Below, one piece after another: positions 1 through 8,779 of a stretch of 64,000 nt of DNA. Source of the stretch: UBA1431 sp002329665 (lineage in GTDB: Bacteria; Bacillota; Clostridia; Christensenellales; UBA1431); the NCBI GenBank assembly GCA_040772545.1, contig JAXGXY010000005.1:1-64000 (forward strand), written 5' to 3'. Within the stretch, counting starts at the first letter, position 1. The number at the start of each line of letters is the position of its first letter. A program made the translations under genes and the position numbers. The notes beneath the pieces are model-generated. The model saw only the letters and a program-made list of their open reading frames with translations, made no database searches and had not been told where the DNA came from.

Positions 1-15
1 GTGTTCGTTCGGGAA

Positions 16-2894
16 ATTTCAATCCACGCTCCCGCGTGGGGAGCGACCTCGGCAGCAAGGTCGATACCTCCGATTCCGCTATTTCAATCCACGCTCCCGC
101 GTGGGGAGCGACCTGGATTCATGCCTTATGCCATGCTGTATCGGGATATTTCAATCCACGCTCCCGCGTGGGGAGCGACGCAGTTCCACGGCTGCTTGAC
201 GTAGATCGTCGTATTTCAATCCACGCTCCCGCGTGGGGAGCGACTCCGCTATTTTTTCCAGTTGCTTGCTCAAGTCAAATTTCAATCCACGCTCCCGCGT
301 GGGGAGCGACGATTCTCGCGTGCAAGCGACATTTGCGCGATCTTATTTCAATCCACGCTCCCGCGTGGGGAGCGACATGTATTCCTTTTCTTTGCCGTCT
401 GGGCCGATGGATTTCAATCCACGCTCCCGCGTGGGGAGCGACCATCATTTTCTGCAATGCCTCGTCATCTAAACCAATTTCAATCCACGCTCCCGCGTGG
501 GGAGCGACCTGGTATCCGTAAAAGACGGGTATTTTTGTTTCAATTTCAATCCACGCTCCCGCGTGGGGAGCGACCTGGCCGCTCTCGGCAAGCGCGGACG
601 AGATAGCGCATTTCAATCCACGCTCCCGCGTGGGGAGCGACTAATTTTCTCAACCGTTTTCTTGTGTAATTCAGAATTTCAATCCACGCTCCCGCGTGGG
701 GAGCGACCTGCCCTCTGGTGATTTTTTGTCTTTGCAAAATAAATTTCAATCCACGCTCCCGCGTGGGGAGCGACATGAAAGAACTTGATGACGTCATTGA
801 ACTGCGGCATTTCAATCCACGCTCCCGCGTGGGGAGCGACCCGTCAATCCGGGACGCTTCGACGCGGCAAAGCAGATTTCAATCCACGCTCCCGCGTGGG
901 GAGCGACTGCAAATACGATGGTAAATCCACCGTTATACTAAATTTCAATCCACGCTCCCGCGTGGGGAGCGACCAGTATTCGTCCATTATTCGTCCACTC
1001 CTTGAATATTTCAATCCACGCTCCCGCGTGGGGAGCGACGGCGGTGCCTTGAAATCTGGGCGCGGGGATACTTGATTTCAATCCACGCTCCCGCGTGGGG
1101 AGCGACGTCGCGCGCGCGATGATAAGCGCGCTGCAATCAGATTTCAATCCACGCTCCCGCGTGGGGAGCGACCTTGACTTAAGCAAGCAACTGGAAAAAA
1201 TAGCGGGCATTTCAATCCACGCTCCCGCGTGGGGAGCGACCGTCAACATCCTCGATTATGGCCTTGTCGGCGTCATTTCAATCCACGCTCCCGCGTGGGG
1301 AGCGACTCCAGCGGTATCGTGTACGACCACATGCTACGGAATTTCAACTACGCTCCCGCGTGGGGAGCGACTTGACGCCATCACGCCTGTGAAGATTGAT
1401 TACGGATTTCAATCCACGCTCCCGCGTGGGAGCGACCTCGAAAAGTCATCTTACGCATCGACGGCAGAGGCATTTCAATCCACGCTCCCGCGTGGGGAGC
1501 GACGGGTTGGGATTGGTTGTATGATTACATGGATAACATTTCAATCCACGCCCCGCGTGGGGAGCGACGTGGTCGGGCATACGTCGGCGGGTTCCGCAGC
1601 TATATTTCAATCCACGCTCCCGCGTGGGGAGCGACCTTTGCGACGGTCCTGCCATGGTATGATCTCGTTATTTCAATCCACGCTCCCGCGTGGGGAGCGA
1701 CTCGCCACCTCCGCGTTTACATCCTCGCTGATGCTATTTCAATCCACGCTCCCGCGTGGGGAGCGACGTGGCTCCGTGTCCCACTCGCCCATGTCAAAGA
1801 CATATTTCAATCCACGCTCCCGCGTGGGGAGCGACCCTCGGCACCGTGGCCCCGGGCTGCTCATAGTATTATTTCAATCCACGCTCCCGCGTGGGGAGCG
1901 ACCGTACAGCGGGTTAGAGTCGTCGGTGTTTGATCTATTTCAATCCACGCTCCCGCGTGGGGAGCGACTCGCTTTGATGGTGTACGTCACGGTCGGGTCA
2001 GGATTTCAATCCACGCTCCCGCGTGGGGAGCGACTCCGCTGGCAATGCGGCCACCGGCTGGATGTTCTCATTTCAATCCACGCTCCCGCGTGGGGAGCGA
2101 CCGAGGCGTTTGAGCAAAACAAGCGTTCGCGCCTCATTTCAATCCACGCTCCCGCGTGGGGAGCGACCAGATAGGGGTCTGGCGATGGCGACAGCGACAG
2201 CAATTTCAATCCACGCTCCTGCGTGGGGAGCGACCACGATGTGGCGGTATATCAACTCTACATGGGTTATTTCAATCCACGCTCCCGCGTGGGGAGCGAC
2301 ACCTGCGGCTGTTATTGTTTGTTGCGCGAGATGTATTTCAATCCACGCTCCCGCGTGGGGAGCGACCCGCGTAGTTTGTAAGGCAAGGCACCGGGGCAGA
2401 TTTCAATCCACGCTCCCGCGTGGGGAGCGACTCGTGCCCGGCATAGCGGACGAGCTTGCGCCGGAATTTCAATCCACGCTCCCGCGTGGGGAGCGACCGC
2501 TCGGAGCAGAAGCTGTCCTCGACTCAGCGCATTTCAATCCACGCTCCCGCGTGGGGAGCGACGGCCTTCAACTGCGCAACCTCGCGCTGGAGCGATTATT
2601 TCAATCCACGCTCCCGCGTGGGGAGCGACCGGATTTTAGCCACTTGACAATCTGTTTGTCTGTATTTCAATCTACGCTCCCGCGTGGGGAGCGACAACAG
2701 TGACAAAAACCGTGACAAAAGCGACCGCATTTCAATCCACGCTCCCGCGTGGGGAGCGACCTGCTTTAACGTGGGATAGCGCAGTACAACAAATCATTTC
2801 AATCCACGCTCCCGCGTGGGGAGCGACGGTACGTATCGCAGTATTCCGCTGTCGTCCGTAAGATTTCAATCCACGCTCCCGCGTGGGGAGCGAC
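16..2894 (-). CRISPR. Type I-C CRISPR array, 44 repeats in view
   Basis: The repeat is 32 nt. On the plus strand it starts ATTTCAATCC and ends GGGGAGCGAC. Read on the minus strand it starts GTCGCTCCCC and ends GGATTGAAAT, the usual type I-C repeat, with an inner GC stem. I count 44 repeats (first 16-47, last 2863-2894) and 43 complete spacers of 33-36 nt. A partial spacer at 1-15 shows that the array continues leftward. The leader end is at 2894, next to cas2, so spacers near 2828-2862 are the newest. Three repeats are 31 nt (1341-1371, 1406-1436, 1538-1568). Two carry a single substitution (2203-2234, 2664-2695). Spacers 245-278 and 1173-1208 are near-identical reverse complements. Confidence 0.99.
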
Positions 2895-3063
2895 TGCGAA
2901 AATCGTTATATTTTCGCACAAATCAAGGTACATGAAGGGAATTTTCGGCATTTCTCGCTTACTACAAAAGCATTTTTCGAACAGAAATTCTAACCTTTGC
3001 GGTTTAACACTCAATTTTTTGGTGCGAACGTATATGGCAATTTATGTGCGCTTCATGTTCGCA
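2895..3063 (-). promoter_or_regulatory. CRISPR leader with inverted TGCGAA motifs
   Basis: This AT-rich stretch lies between the cas2 stop and the first repeat, the leader position for a minus-strand array. Next to the first repeat is a perfect inverted repeat, TGCGAAAA at 2895-2902 and TTTTCGCA at 2911-2918. A second pair, GTGCGAAC at 3022-3029 and GTTCGCAC at 3057-3064, overlaps the cas2 stop codon. The shared core TGCGAA suggests binding sites for integration or transcription factors; that is inference. Confidence 0.75.
2987..3014 (-). promoter_or_regulatory. Candidate pre-crRNA promoter
   Basis: On the minus strand TTGAGT (3014-3009) and TAGAAT (2992-2987) are separated by 16 nt. They lie about 95 nt upstream of the first repeat, where the array transcript would start. 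Assigned by match to the sigma-A consensus only. Confidence 0.45.
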
Positions 3064-3354
3064 CTACAAAATAAGCGCACCCTCCACGTCAAAGCTTGGT
3101 TTCACGCCAATATGATCGACCTTGCTTTTATAGTTGTTTCCAAGGTAATAAAACCTAAGGCTGTCTGTTGTGCAATCAATGATACCGGATAGTATGTTCT
3201 TGACTTCACGGGACTTAGCGGCATCCATCACACACTCAAACACCGAATTCTGTACCCGCTGGCCGAAGTTCTCACACTGCTTGGCAACCTGACGCAAACG
3301 CCTTTTTCCTTCGGCAGTTTCGGTATTCACATCATACGTGATAAGAACAAGCAA
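3064..3354 (-). CDS. cas2: CRISPR-associated endonuclease Cas2 (type I-C)
   Basis: This 96-residue protein is the structural half of the Cas1-Cas2 complex that inserts new spacers. It begins MLVLITYDV, the first beta strand with the conserved Asp of the ferredoxin-like fold, and continues with RLRQVAKQCENFGQRVQNSVFE-type residues typical of the family. Length is normal for Cas2. It is the last cas gene before the leader and starts 9 nt after cas1 ends, so it is in the same transcript. The ATG at 3354 gives the canonical N-terminus. Identification is secure from sequence and position. Confidence 0.97.
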   Translation of the reverse strand: MLVLITYDVNTETAEGKRRLRQVAKQCENFGQRVQNSVFECVMDAAKSREVKNILSGIIDCTTDSLRFYYLGNNYKSKVDHIGVKPSFDVEGALIL

Positions 3355-3363
3355 ACTATCACC

Positions 3364-4395
3364 TCACTTCCATAGAAACGGGGGATAGCCGTCCATATCG
3401 CCCCGCAAATGACGCGCAAGCAGCATAGCCTGCACATAGGGAACCAGTCCCCACTCCACCTTTTCCTTGAGAAATGGGTGCACGATGGTTTCACGCTTTC
3501 TCTCCTGCCAGGCTGACAGCAGCGCTTTTCTCGTGTCATTATCCATCATGACTGCGCCATTTTCACGCCTTTGAAACCCGCTATTGCTCACTTCCCGTCT
3601 GTTGATCAATGTGATGACGAATCTGTCAGCGAAAAGACCGCGAAACTCCTCCATCAGGTCGAGTGCCAAAGAAACGCGCCCCGGCCTGTCCCTGTGCAAA
3701 AAGCCCGCGTAAGCATCCAGTCCGACTGTTTCCAGCGCCGATGCGCAATCCCCCGCCAGCAGCGTGTAACAGAAGGATAGCATCGCGTTAACATTGTCCG
3801 TAGGCGGCCTTTTATTTCTATCAGAGAAATAGAAATCGTCCTTTTGCTGAAGTATGAGGTTGTCCAATTCTCCAAAATACAGGCTGGCCGCATTGCCCTC
3901 AATGCCCCGCAGTTGTTCCAGATCGGCGCAGCCACGCAGGCTTTTCAGTTTTTCGGACAGCGCCGCTGATACGCTTTTCAGACGTTCCACATCAAGCCGC
4001 AAACCATGATCCCTTGCGGCGCGCTCCAGTATCCACCTGGCGTTGTAAATCTTTCCGGTGATGAAGCATTTGGCCAATGTGCAGCTTCTCTCCTCATTGT
4101 CGCATACGCGGTACTGCTCCCTGCGCAGCAGTACGTTCCCGCAGCTTTTCCCTACAACACGTGCGGAAAACCGGCCGCTTGCGGTTAAAAAGGTAAGGCT
4201 GATATTGCGCTGCGCGCAGGCGCCCATCAGCGCGGGGCTTGCACCGGTATAGCCGAGCGTCACGATGGCCTCAAGATTGTGCAACGGCAGCCGCGCCACA
4301 ATATTTTCATCCCGGCGGATGGTCACCGTTTCACCCTCTAAAGACAGATAGCTCTCGGGCGTTGTTACATAGAGCGTGTTGAGCAGCTTTCTCAT
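3364..4395 (-). CDS. cas1: CRISPR-associated endonuclease Cas1 (type I-C)
   Basis: The 343-residue protein is the integrase of spacer acquisition. I chose the ATG at 4395 because MRKLLNTLYVTTPESYLSLEG is the usual Cas1c N-terminus, and this ATG overlaps the cas4 stop by 4 nt (ATGA), indicating coupled translation. An upstream in-frame start would add 32 untypical residues. The metal-binding region is visible as FGELDNL (Glu), FLHRDRPGR (His) and ALDLMEEFR (Asp/Glu). It works with Cas2, and in I-C systems with Cas4, which sets protospacer trimming and PAM selection. Confidence 0.97.
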   Translation of the reverse strand: MRKLLNTLYVTTPESYLSLEGETVTIRRDENIVARLPLHNLEAIVTLGYTGASPALMGACAQRNISLTFLTASGRFSARVVGKSCGNVLLRREQYRVCDNEERSCTLAKCFITGKIYNARWILERAARDHGLRLDVERLKSVSAALSEKLKSLRGCADLEQLRGIEGNAASLYFGELDNLILQQKDDFYFSDRNKRPPTDNVNAMLSFCYTLLAGDCASALETVGLDAYAGFLHRDRPGRVSLALDLMEEFRGLFADRFVITLINRREVSNSGFQRRENGAVMMDNDTRKALLSAWQERKRETIVHPFLKEKVEWGLVPYVQAMLLARHLRGDMDGYPPFLWK

Positions 4396-5054
4396 ACCGA
4401 ATCCTCCAGGCGCTGGGCGATGTACGCCGAAACGGGCGGCGCCTTGCAAAGCTTTGGCAGGCATAGCTCGCGCAGGGAGCAGGCACGGCAAAAGCTGCCC
4501 GTCTTGACCTTGGGCGTGTGCCGCCTCCGGTACAGCTCATGCATCTCCTGTGTGATTGTTAGCACCTCTTTGCGCAGTTCGTCGTCCAGATTCACCTCAA
4601 GCCGGTGCCTGGTTTCACCGTAGTACATGCAGCCCTTGGGTATACTACAGGCCAGCATTTCCTCCAGGCAGATCGCCTGCGCGCAAAGCTGGAGCACGTC
4701 GCAATGGTTTGTTTTTGGCGCGCCGCGCTTGTACTCCACAGGCATGGGCTGATACCGTCCTCTGCGCCCGAAAAGCGGGATGCCGTTCTCGTCGCTTAAA
4801 AACTCCACAACATCGCAGACGCCAGTAAGCCCCAGCCGATGAGAGGCGACTTGCAGGCTGCGTATGATCAGCCTGCCGCCCCGCTTTTCACTGAGCTTTC
4901 CATCGTGTGCTTTCCCATGCAGTATGCGGCCTTCCACCGTGCGAAGGTTTTCCTGCCACTGCTGCTCGATATGGATAAGCGCCCACTGTCTCTTGCAGAA
5001 GCCGAAATGCTGTATACCGGAGAGTAGGAGATATTCTTCTTCTGCATAAGCCAT
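4392..5054 (-). CDS. cas4: CRISPR-associated exonuclease Cas4
   Basis: The 220-residue RecB-like nuclease processes prespacers before Cas1-Cas2 integration. An N-terminal Cys in FGFCKRQWAL (about residue 20) and a C-terminal cluster CRACSLRELCLPKLC (about residues 190-204) supply the four ligands of the iron-sulfur cluster. GVCDVVEF and MPVEYKRG carry the nuclease Asp and Glu-x-Lys residues. The gene starts 2 nt after cas7 ends and overlaps cas1 by 4 nt. Length and order match type I-C systems. Confidence 0.96.
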   Translation of the reverse strand: MAYAEEEYLLLSGIQHFGFCKRQWALIHIEQQWQENLRTVEGRILHGKAHDGKLSEKRGGRLIIRSLQVASHRLGLTGVCDVVEFLSDENGIPLFGRRGRYQPMPVEYKRGAPKTNHCDVLQLCAQAICLEEMLACSIPKGCMYYGETRHRLEVNLDDELRKEVLTITQEMHELYRRRHTPKVKTGSFCRACSLRELCLPKLCKAPPVSAYIAQRLEDSV

Positions 5055-5056
5055 CG

Positions 5057-5941
5057 TTATATCATGCGGACGCAGGACACTCCGGCCGGCACGGCGTCCA
5101 TATCGACTTTGACGTTATAGTCCCCGTATTTCCTCGGCGGCTTTCCCTGATTCACCCGCTCGACCGTTACGGTTTCAAATAACTTGTGCGATGGCGCGTT
5201 GCCCAGTGCGCTCTCATGCTTGAACACGATCAACTCGCGGACAGCCATCTTGCCCCTGGCGGCGGAACGGTCGTGCTCGAACATGTTGACAATGGCTTCC
5301 CAAAGCAGCGCCAAATCGTCCTCGGAAAATCCCGTACTCTTTTGTGCGAGGTTGGCGGATACAAAGCCCTCAACGCGATACAGCGCGTACGGAATGACAT
5401 ACTTGCGTCCCATTTCAGTGCCTTTTTTTTCTTTATCAGCTTCCGTGGTGATGGCGATGCGTGTTATAGTCACTTCCTGTTGTACCACTGGCTCGATACT
5501 GCGCGCGAACCCCAGTTGCACGGGCCCGCGCACCTGCCCGCAGTTCAGCGCAGCTTTAACAAAAGTGGTCATGACCGCGCCGAAGGCGCGAACATCGTAG
5601 AAGTTCTGACACATGAAGTCTCTTATTTTACGGTCGATGTCGGGATCATCCTTCTTCTTTTCCTTTATCTTTTCTTCCACAATTCCGAGATAGTCAAATG
5701 CCTTTTTGTCCATGGCATTCAAGGGCACTCTCTCCTGAATGTAAATACTATAACCCGGTGCGTCCCCCTTGACTGTTTCCACATAGTTGCGAATCTTGCG
5801 CTTTAAGCATACGTCGGTTACAATGCCGTGGCCCGTTTCCGCGTCGATTCGCGGCATGTTGCCCGCGTCCGGGTCACCGTTCGGATTGCCGTTCTCAACA
5901 TCGAAGAGCACCACAAACTCATACCTGTTTTGAATCGTCAT
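5057..5941 (-). CDS. cas7c: Cas7c/Csd2, type I-C Cascade backbone
   Basis: The 294-residue RAMP protein forms the helical filament holding the crRNA spacer. The N-terminus MTIQNRYEFVVLFDVENGNP followed by NGDPDAGNMPR is the Csd2/Csh2 signature. I start at 5941 because GATAAGGAGGAAGAAAACA stands right before this ATG. The open frame runs further upstream, but those residues lie inside the cas8c end. The start overlaps the cas8c 3' end by 23 nt, so expression should be coupled. Length is normal. Confidence 0.96.
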   Translation of the reverse strand: MTIQNRYEFVVLFDVENGNPNGDPDAGNMPRIDAETGHGIVTDVCLKRKIRNYVETVKGDAPGYSIYIQERVPLNAMDKKAFDYLGIVEEKIKEKKKDDPDIDRKIRDFMCQNFYDVRAFGAVMTTFVKAALNCGQVRGPVQLGFARSIEPVVQQEVTITRIAITTEADKEKKGTEMGRKYVIPYALYRVEGFVSANLAQKSTGFSEDDLALLWEAIVNMFEHDRSAARGKMAVRELIVFKHESALGNAPSHKLFETVTVERVNQGKPPRKYGDYNVKVDMDAVPAGVSCVRMI

Positions 5942-7718
5942 TGTTTTCTTCCTCCTTATCTTTTTTCGCATAATTCGCTTTTTGCTGATGGTAATACCCA
6001 AGGATGAACACACCCTGGTCGGGCAGGCTTAAATGCGCCGGGTACGGGTTATTCTCCACATCCAGCTTGTCCATCAGATCACTGATTCTTTTCTCGCTTA
6101 CATACCCATACTCTGATTTTGACGTATGATGACCGGCCAGCCTGAGCAGAATAGGGAATACGCTAGCTGGCGTGGCACACGCCGATGTAAAATAACGGTC
6201 CTTGATCGTCGCTTTTATACCCGGGTTCGCATCCTGCTGCGCTTTTTCCAGCACGGCGAACAGCCGCCCGAGTATATATGCCTTGTTGTTGCTTTCTTCG
6301 TTCAGCGACACAGTGAGCACCTCCTTATATTTTTCTTTTTGGCTTCTTGACAAACACGCCTTGATGATGGCCGCCTTACCGCGGCTGATGTCCCGCTCGG
6401 CCTTGACTCTGAGAATCACATTGCTGTACAGCGCATCCGGATAGGGCTGGCCCGAAAAAATCGATCGCAAAGTAGCGCCCGCCAGCAGCGGCGAAGCTGC
6501 CTTATCTCTGGACTTTGGAGACACCGTTTCCTGCATCAGCTTCCATAGCGGCAAATAACGAAAATCCCTGGGAGACCTTTCGATTTCCAGCGCATCATAG
6601 TGCGACTTTATATTCTCCATCACCTGGCCAAAGTCGTTCTCATAGTAAAATCGGATAGACAGGCGCGCCGCATTGGGCGCAAGCCCCAGCACAAAAAAGC
6701 GTGTTTGGGGGTTGAAAGCCTCCCGGAAATCATCGACCGGAATACCCTCCAGCAGCTTCGCGAAAATATCGCCTACCAGCTTCTTCACGCCTTCGTCCGC
6801 AACGATCTCCCGATGCCCTTCGCCTTGCTCGTAAACCGGATTGATGGAGAAGGAGAACATATCCCGATAAATACGCTCCGGGCTTTGCGCCCAGTAGACG
6901 ACGGTGGTGTCCCCGAAGGTTTGCTTATGCTCATCGGCCAGCAGATGATTGAGCGCAGTGGTATACGCGAACGCCGCGTATTCGCTCACCGGCGCGTTGA
7001 GTCCTTGCTGTTCGTCACGTCCATAGGATTCATATGCTCGCGCATTGAAGGAAACGATGGACACTCCCGACGGCTGTCCGCCCTTTACGCCCTTAATGCT
7101 GGCGTGCAGGCGTGCGGCGGGCGCTTGCTGTCCGGTAATAAGGCACTGCATAACCGGGGAAGATGATACGCGCGCTTTGTAAGCTTCCCATGCCTGCCGA
7201 ACGATTGCATCTTCATGCACATAGCTGCGCCCCGAAACCTTAAACACGATGTTGCCTCCGGCCGTCAGCGCTTCCATGTCGTCCGCTATCGCCGTGCATT
7301 CCGCCGCTTCTTCGGGCTTCCACGCATCAAGGAACGCAAGCACCGCACGCGCCGCCGGGCTGTCCACACCGTCCAGCACATCGTGGTGCAGCTTTCGGAA
7401 GGCTTCAAAACACCGGCGCGCGCGCTCCGGCTTGCCTTTGTTGTCTATGCCCAGCACATAGCCTGAGTTATCGCAGAGGAAATTGGCTGATACGTTCACT
7501 GTTTTTTTGACCTGCTCGGGTACTTTCAATCTTTGTGGCACCTCGATTGTCTTTTTTCCGCGCTGTCTCTCGATCCTAAGCGGCATCGCGCCGATCAGCG
7601 TTCCGTCTTCTTTTAAATTCAGCGCATATTGTACATTTGCCATGCAATAGCCCGGCTTTGATATCTCGCCGGCCTTAGCGAGTATCTCGTAGTAATTCAC
7701 GAGCGCGCCGAGTATCAT
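5919..7718 (-). CDS. cas8c: Cas8c/Csd1, type I-C Cascade large subunit
   Basis: The 599-residue large subunit of the I-C surveillance complex recognises the PAM; in I-C systems its gene also gives rise to a small Cas11-like subunit from an internal start. The protein begins MILGALVNYYEILAKAGEIS, typical of Csd1. The ATG at 7718 overlaps the cas5 stop by 4 nt; the longer open frame upstream is antisense-like material over cas5. The C-terminal part (GYYHQQKANYAKK) also matches Csd1. I did not locate the internal start for the small subunit with certainty. Confidence 0.95.
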   Translation of the reverse strand: MILGALVNYYEILAKAGEISKPGYCMANVQYALNLKEDGTLIGAMPLRIERQRGKKTIEVPQRLKVPEQVKKTVNVSANFLCDNSGYVLGIDNKGKPERARRCFEAFRKLHHDVLDGVDSPAARAVLAFLDAWKPEEAAECTAIADDMEALTAGGNIVFKVSGRSYVHEDAIVRQAWEAYKARVSSSPVMQCLITGQQAPAARLHASIKGVKGGQPSGVSIVSFNARAYESYGRDEQQGLNAPVSEYAAFAYTTALNHLLADEHKQTFGDTTVVYWAQSPERIYRDMFSFSINPVYEQGEGHREIVADEGVKKLVGDIFAKLLEGIPVDDFREAFNPQTRFFVLGLAPNAARLSIRFYYENDFGQVMENIKSHYDALEIERSPRDFRYLPLWKLMQETVSPKSRDKAASPLLAGATLRSIFSGQPYPDALYSNVILRVKAERDISRGKAAIIKACLSRSQKEKYKEVLTVSLNEESNNKAYILGRLFAVLEKAQQDANPGIKATIKDRYFTSACATPASVFPILLRLAGHHTSKSEYGYVSEKRISDLMDKLDVENNPYPAHLSLPDQGVFILGYYHQQKANYAKKDKEEENNDDSKQV

Positions 7719-8371
7719 GTGACCACCCCGCAATCCCTCAGGTCGATCACGCCATCCTTCATCTGTGCCCTGAAAAACATGGGGCGAATATCCCGATGGT
7801 TTGAAAAATCCATGTCCCAGAGCATGTACCCAAGATCCCTGTTCTCCATGCAATTGTTTTCGGGCAGTTCTCCTTCGATCAGCCGAAACTTCGCGGGGAA
7901 TTCGCGGCAGCCGAAGCATGGCTGGTGAAAAAATTGCCCCTTTCGCATCCGCCGCAAAGCCATGTTGTAATGCTTGTCCTCCGTGTCGTCTTCCCCCGCC
8001 TTGTCCGTCAGCTCAAAATGCGCTTCAATGACGTACCGCACATCCTTGAGCAGCAATGATGCGCGCTGCTGGATGTCCTCGGACGTGTAGATGGGTTTGA
8101 CTGCGGCCGTGCCGTTCATGGCTGAAAGAGCGTTGCCGTGAGCCATCTTTGATGAAACCTCATTGCGCCGCACGTTGGTAAACCTTATGGGATTTAGCAC
8201 GTGGATCCGGTCTATCACCCAGCGTATCGCGGGTTTCCAATAGATTGCCTCGATCAGCCCACGCGCCGCCGACGGTGTGATCACATCGTAGCTTACACGT
8301 TCAGTCTTCATTTCCGGGCGCGTAAAAAGCGCATACTCACCCCAGACCTCCAGCCTGATACCGTAGCCCAA
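7715..8371 (-). CDS. cas5c: Cas5c/Csd5, crRNA-processing nuclease
   Basis: Type I-C lacks Cas6; Cas5c cuts the pre-crRNA and caps its 5' handle. The protein reads GYGIRLEVWGEYALFTRPEM near its start, followed by KTERVSYDVITPSAARGLIE, both highly typical. No ATG fits. A TTG at 8371 gives an N-terminus of family length and lies 9 nt after AAAGGAG. An in-frame TTG at 8380 abuts the ribosome binding site and is less likely. With the 8371 start the protein has 218 residues. It is the first gene of the block that continues to cas2. Confidence 0.95.
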   Translation of the reverse strand: MGYGIRLEVWGEYALFTRPEMKTERVSYDVITPSAARGLIEAIYWKPAIRWVIDRIHVLNPIRFTNVRRNEVSSKMAHGNALSAMNGTAAVKPIYTSEDIQQRASLLLKDVRYVIEAHFELTDKAGEDDTEDKHYNMALRRMRKGQFFHQPCFGCREFPAKFRLIEGELPENNCMENRDLGYMLWDMDFSNHRDIRPMFFRAQMKDGVIDLRDCGVVT

Positions 8372-8493
8372 TCCTCTCAACTCCTTTCTTTTGATTACCG
8401 GAAATCCGTCCGGCTTTTTCTATTGTAAAACTTTGCGTGTCCAGATTTTTGACAGTATAGAATGAACATAAACATATTTGCAAAATGTCTTTT

Positions 8494-8525
8494 GGGCGGG
8501 GCGGCAAATTTATACCGCCTCGCCC
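8494..8525 (-). other. Strong hairpin in the 5' leader of the cas5-cas2 transcript
   Basis: GGGCG-GGCGG and CCGCC-CGCCC arms pair around a short AT loop, with a single mismatch. It lies between the candidate promoter at 8555-8583 and cas5. No run of T follows on the minus strand, so it is not a classical terminator. It may affect mRNA stability or bind a factor; that is inference. Confidence 0.5.
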
Positions 8526-8554
8526 GTTCATCACCTTTTCATTGTTATGTAGTA

Positions 8555-8583
8555 TTCATATTACATTGATTGAGTAGTGTCAA
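8555..8583 (-). promoter_or_regulatory. Candidate promoter of the cas5-8-7-4-1-2 operon
   Basis: On the minus strand a perfect -35 TTGACA (8583-8578) and a -10 TATGAA (8560-8555) are 17 nt apart in AT-rich DNA between cas3 and cas5. It implies a 5' leader of roughly 175 nt and separate control of the Cascade/adaptation genes from cas3. The rest of the 8381-8779 gap shows no gene. Confidence 0.7.
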
Positions 8584-8750
8584 GTGTTTTCTTGAAATTT
8601 ATTTTTTATTTTATGTGAGATAAGTTTATCAACACATGATAACCCAATCTATTACAGTTGTTAAACCCCATCCTTTTGGCTATAATAGTTAATGTTAGCT
8701 TATTGCTGTGGGTTGAAATATTGTGATGTATTATTTATCCAATGGTATGA

Positions 8751-8772
8751 CGGCGGCGCACATGCGCCGCCG
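8751..8772 (-). terminator. Hairpin downstream of cas3
   Basis: CGGCGGCGCA and TGCGCCGCCG form a perfect 10-bp stem with a 2-nt loop, 7 nt after the cas3 stop codon. No T-run follows, so it may be a weak terminator or a 3' end stabiliser. It supports transcription of cas3 apart from cas5. Confidence 0.5.
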
Positions 8773-8779
8773 TTCCTCG

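Noticed and set aside
36..2703. Long open frames across the CRISPR array with repeated FQSTLPRGER or ISIHAPAWGAT
   Set aside because: They are translations of the CRISPR repeat itself, in several frames and both strands, and not genes.
8337..8534. 65-codon minus-strand frame upstream of cas5
   Set aside because: It covers the leader hairpin and overlaps cas5 in another frame; composition is not protein-like.
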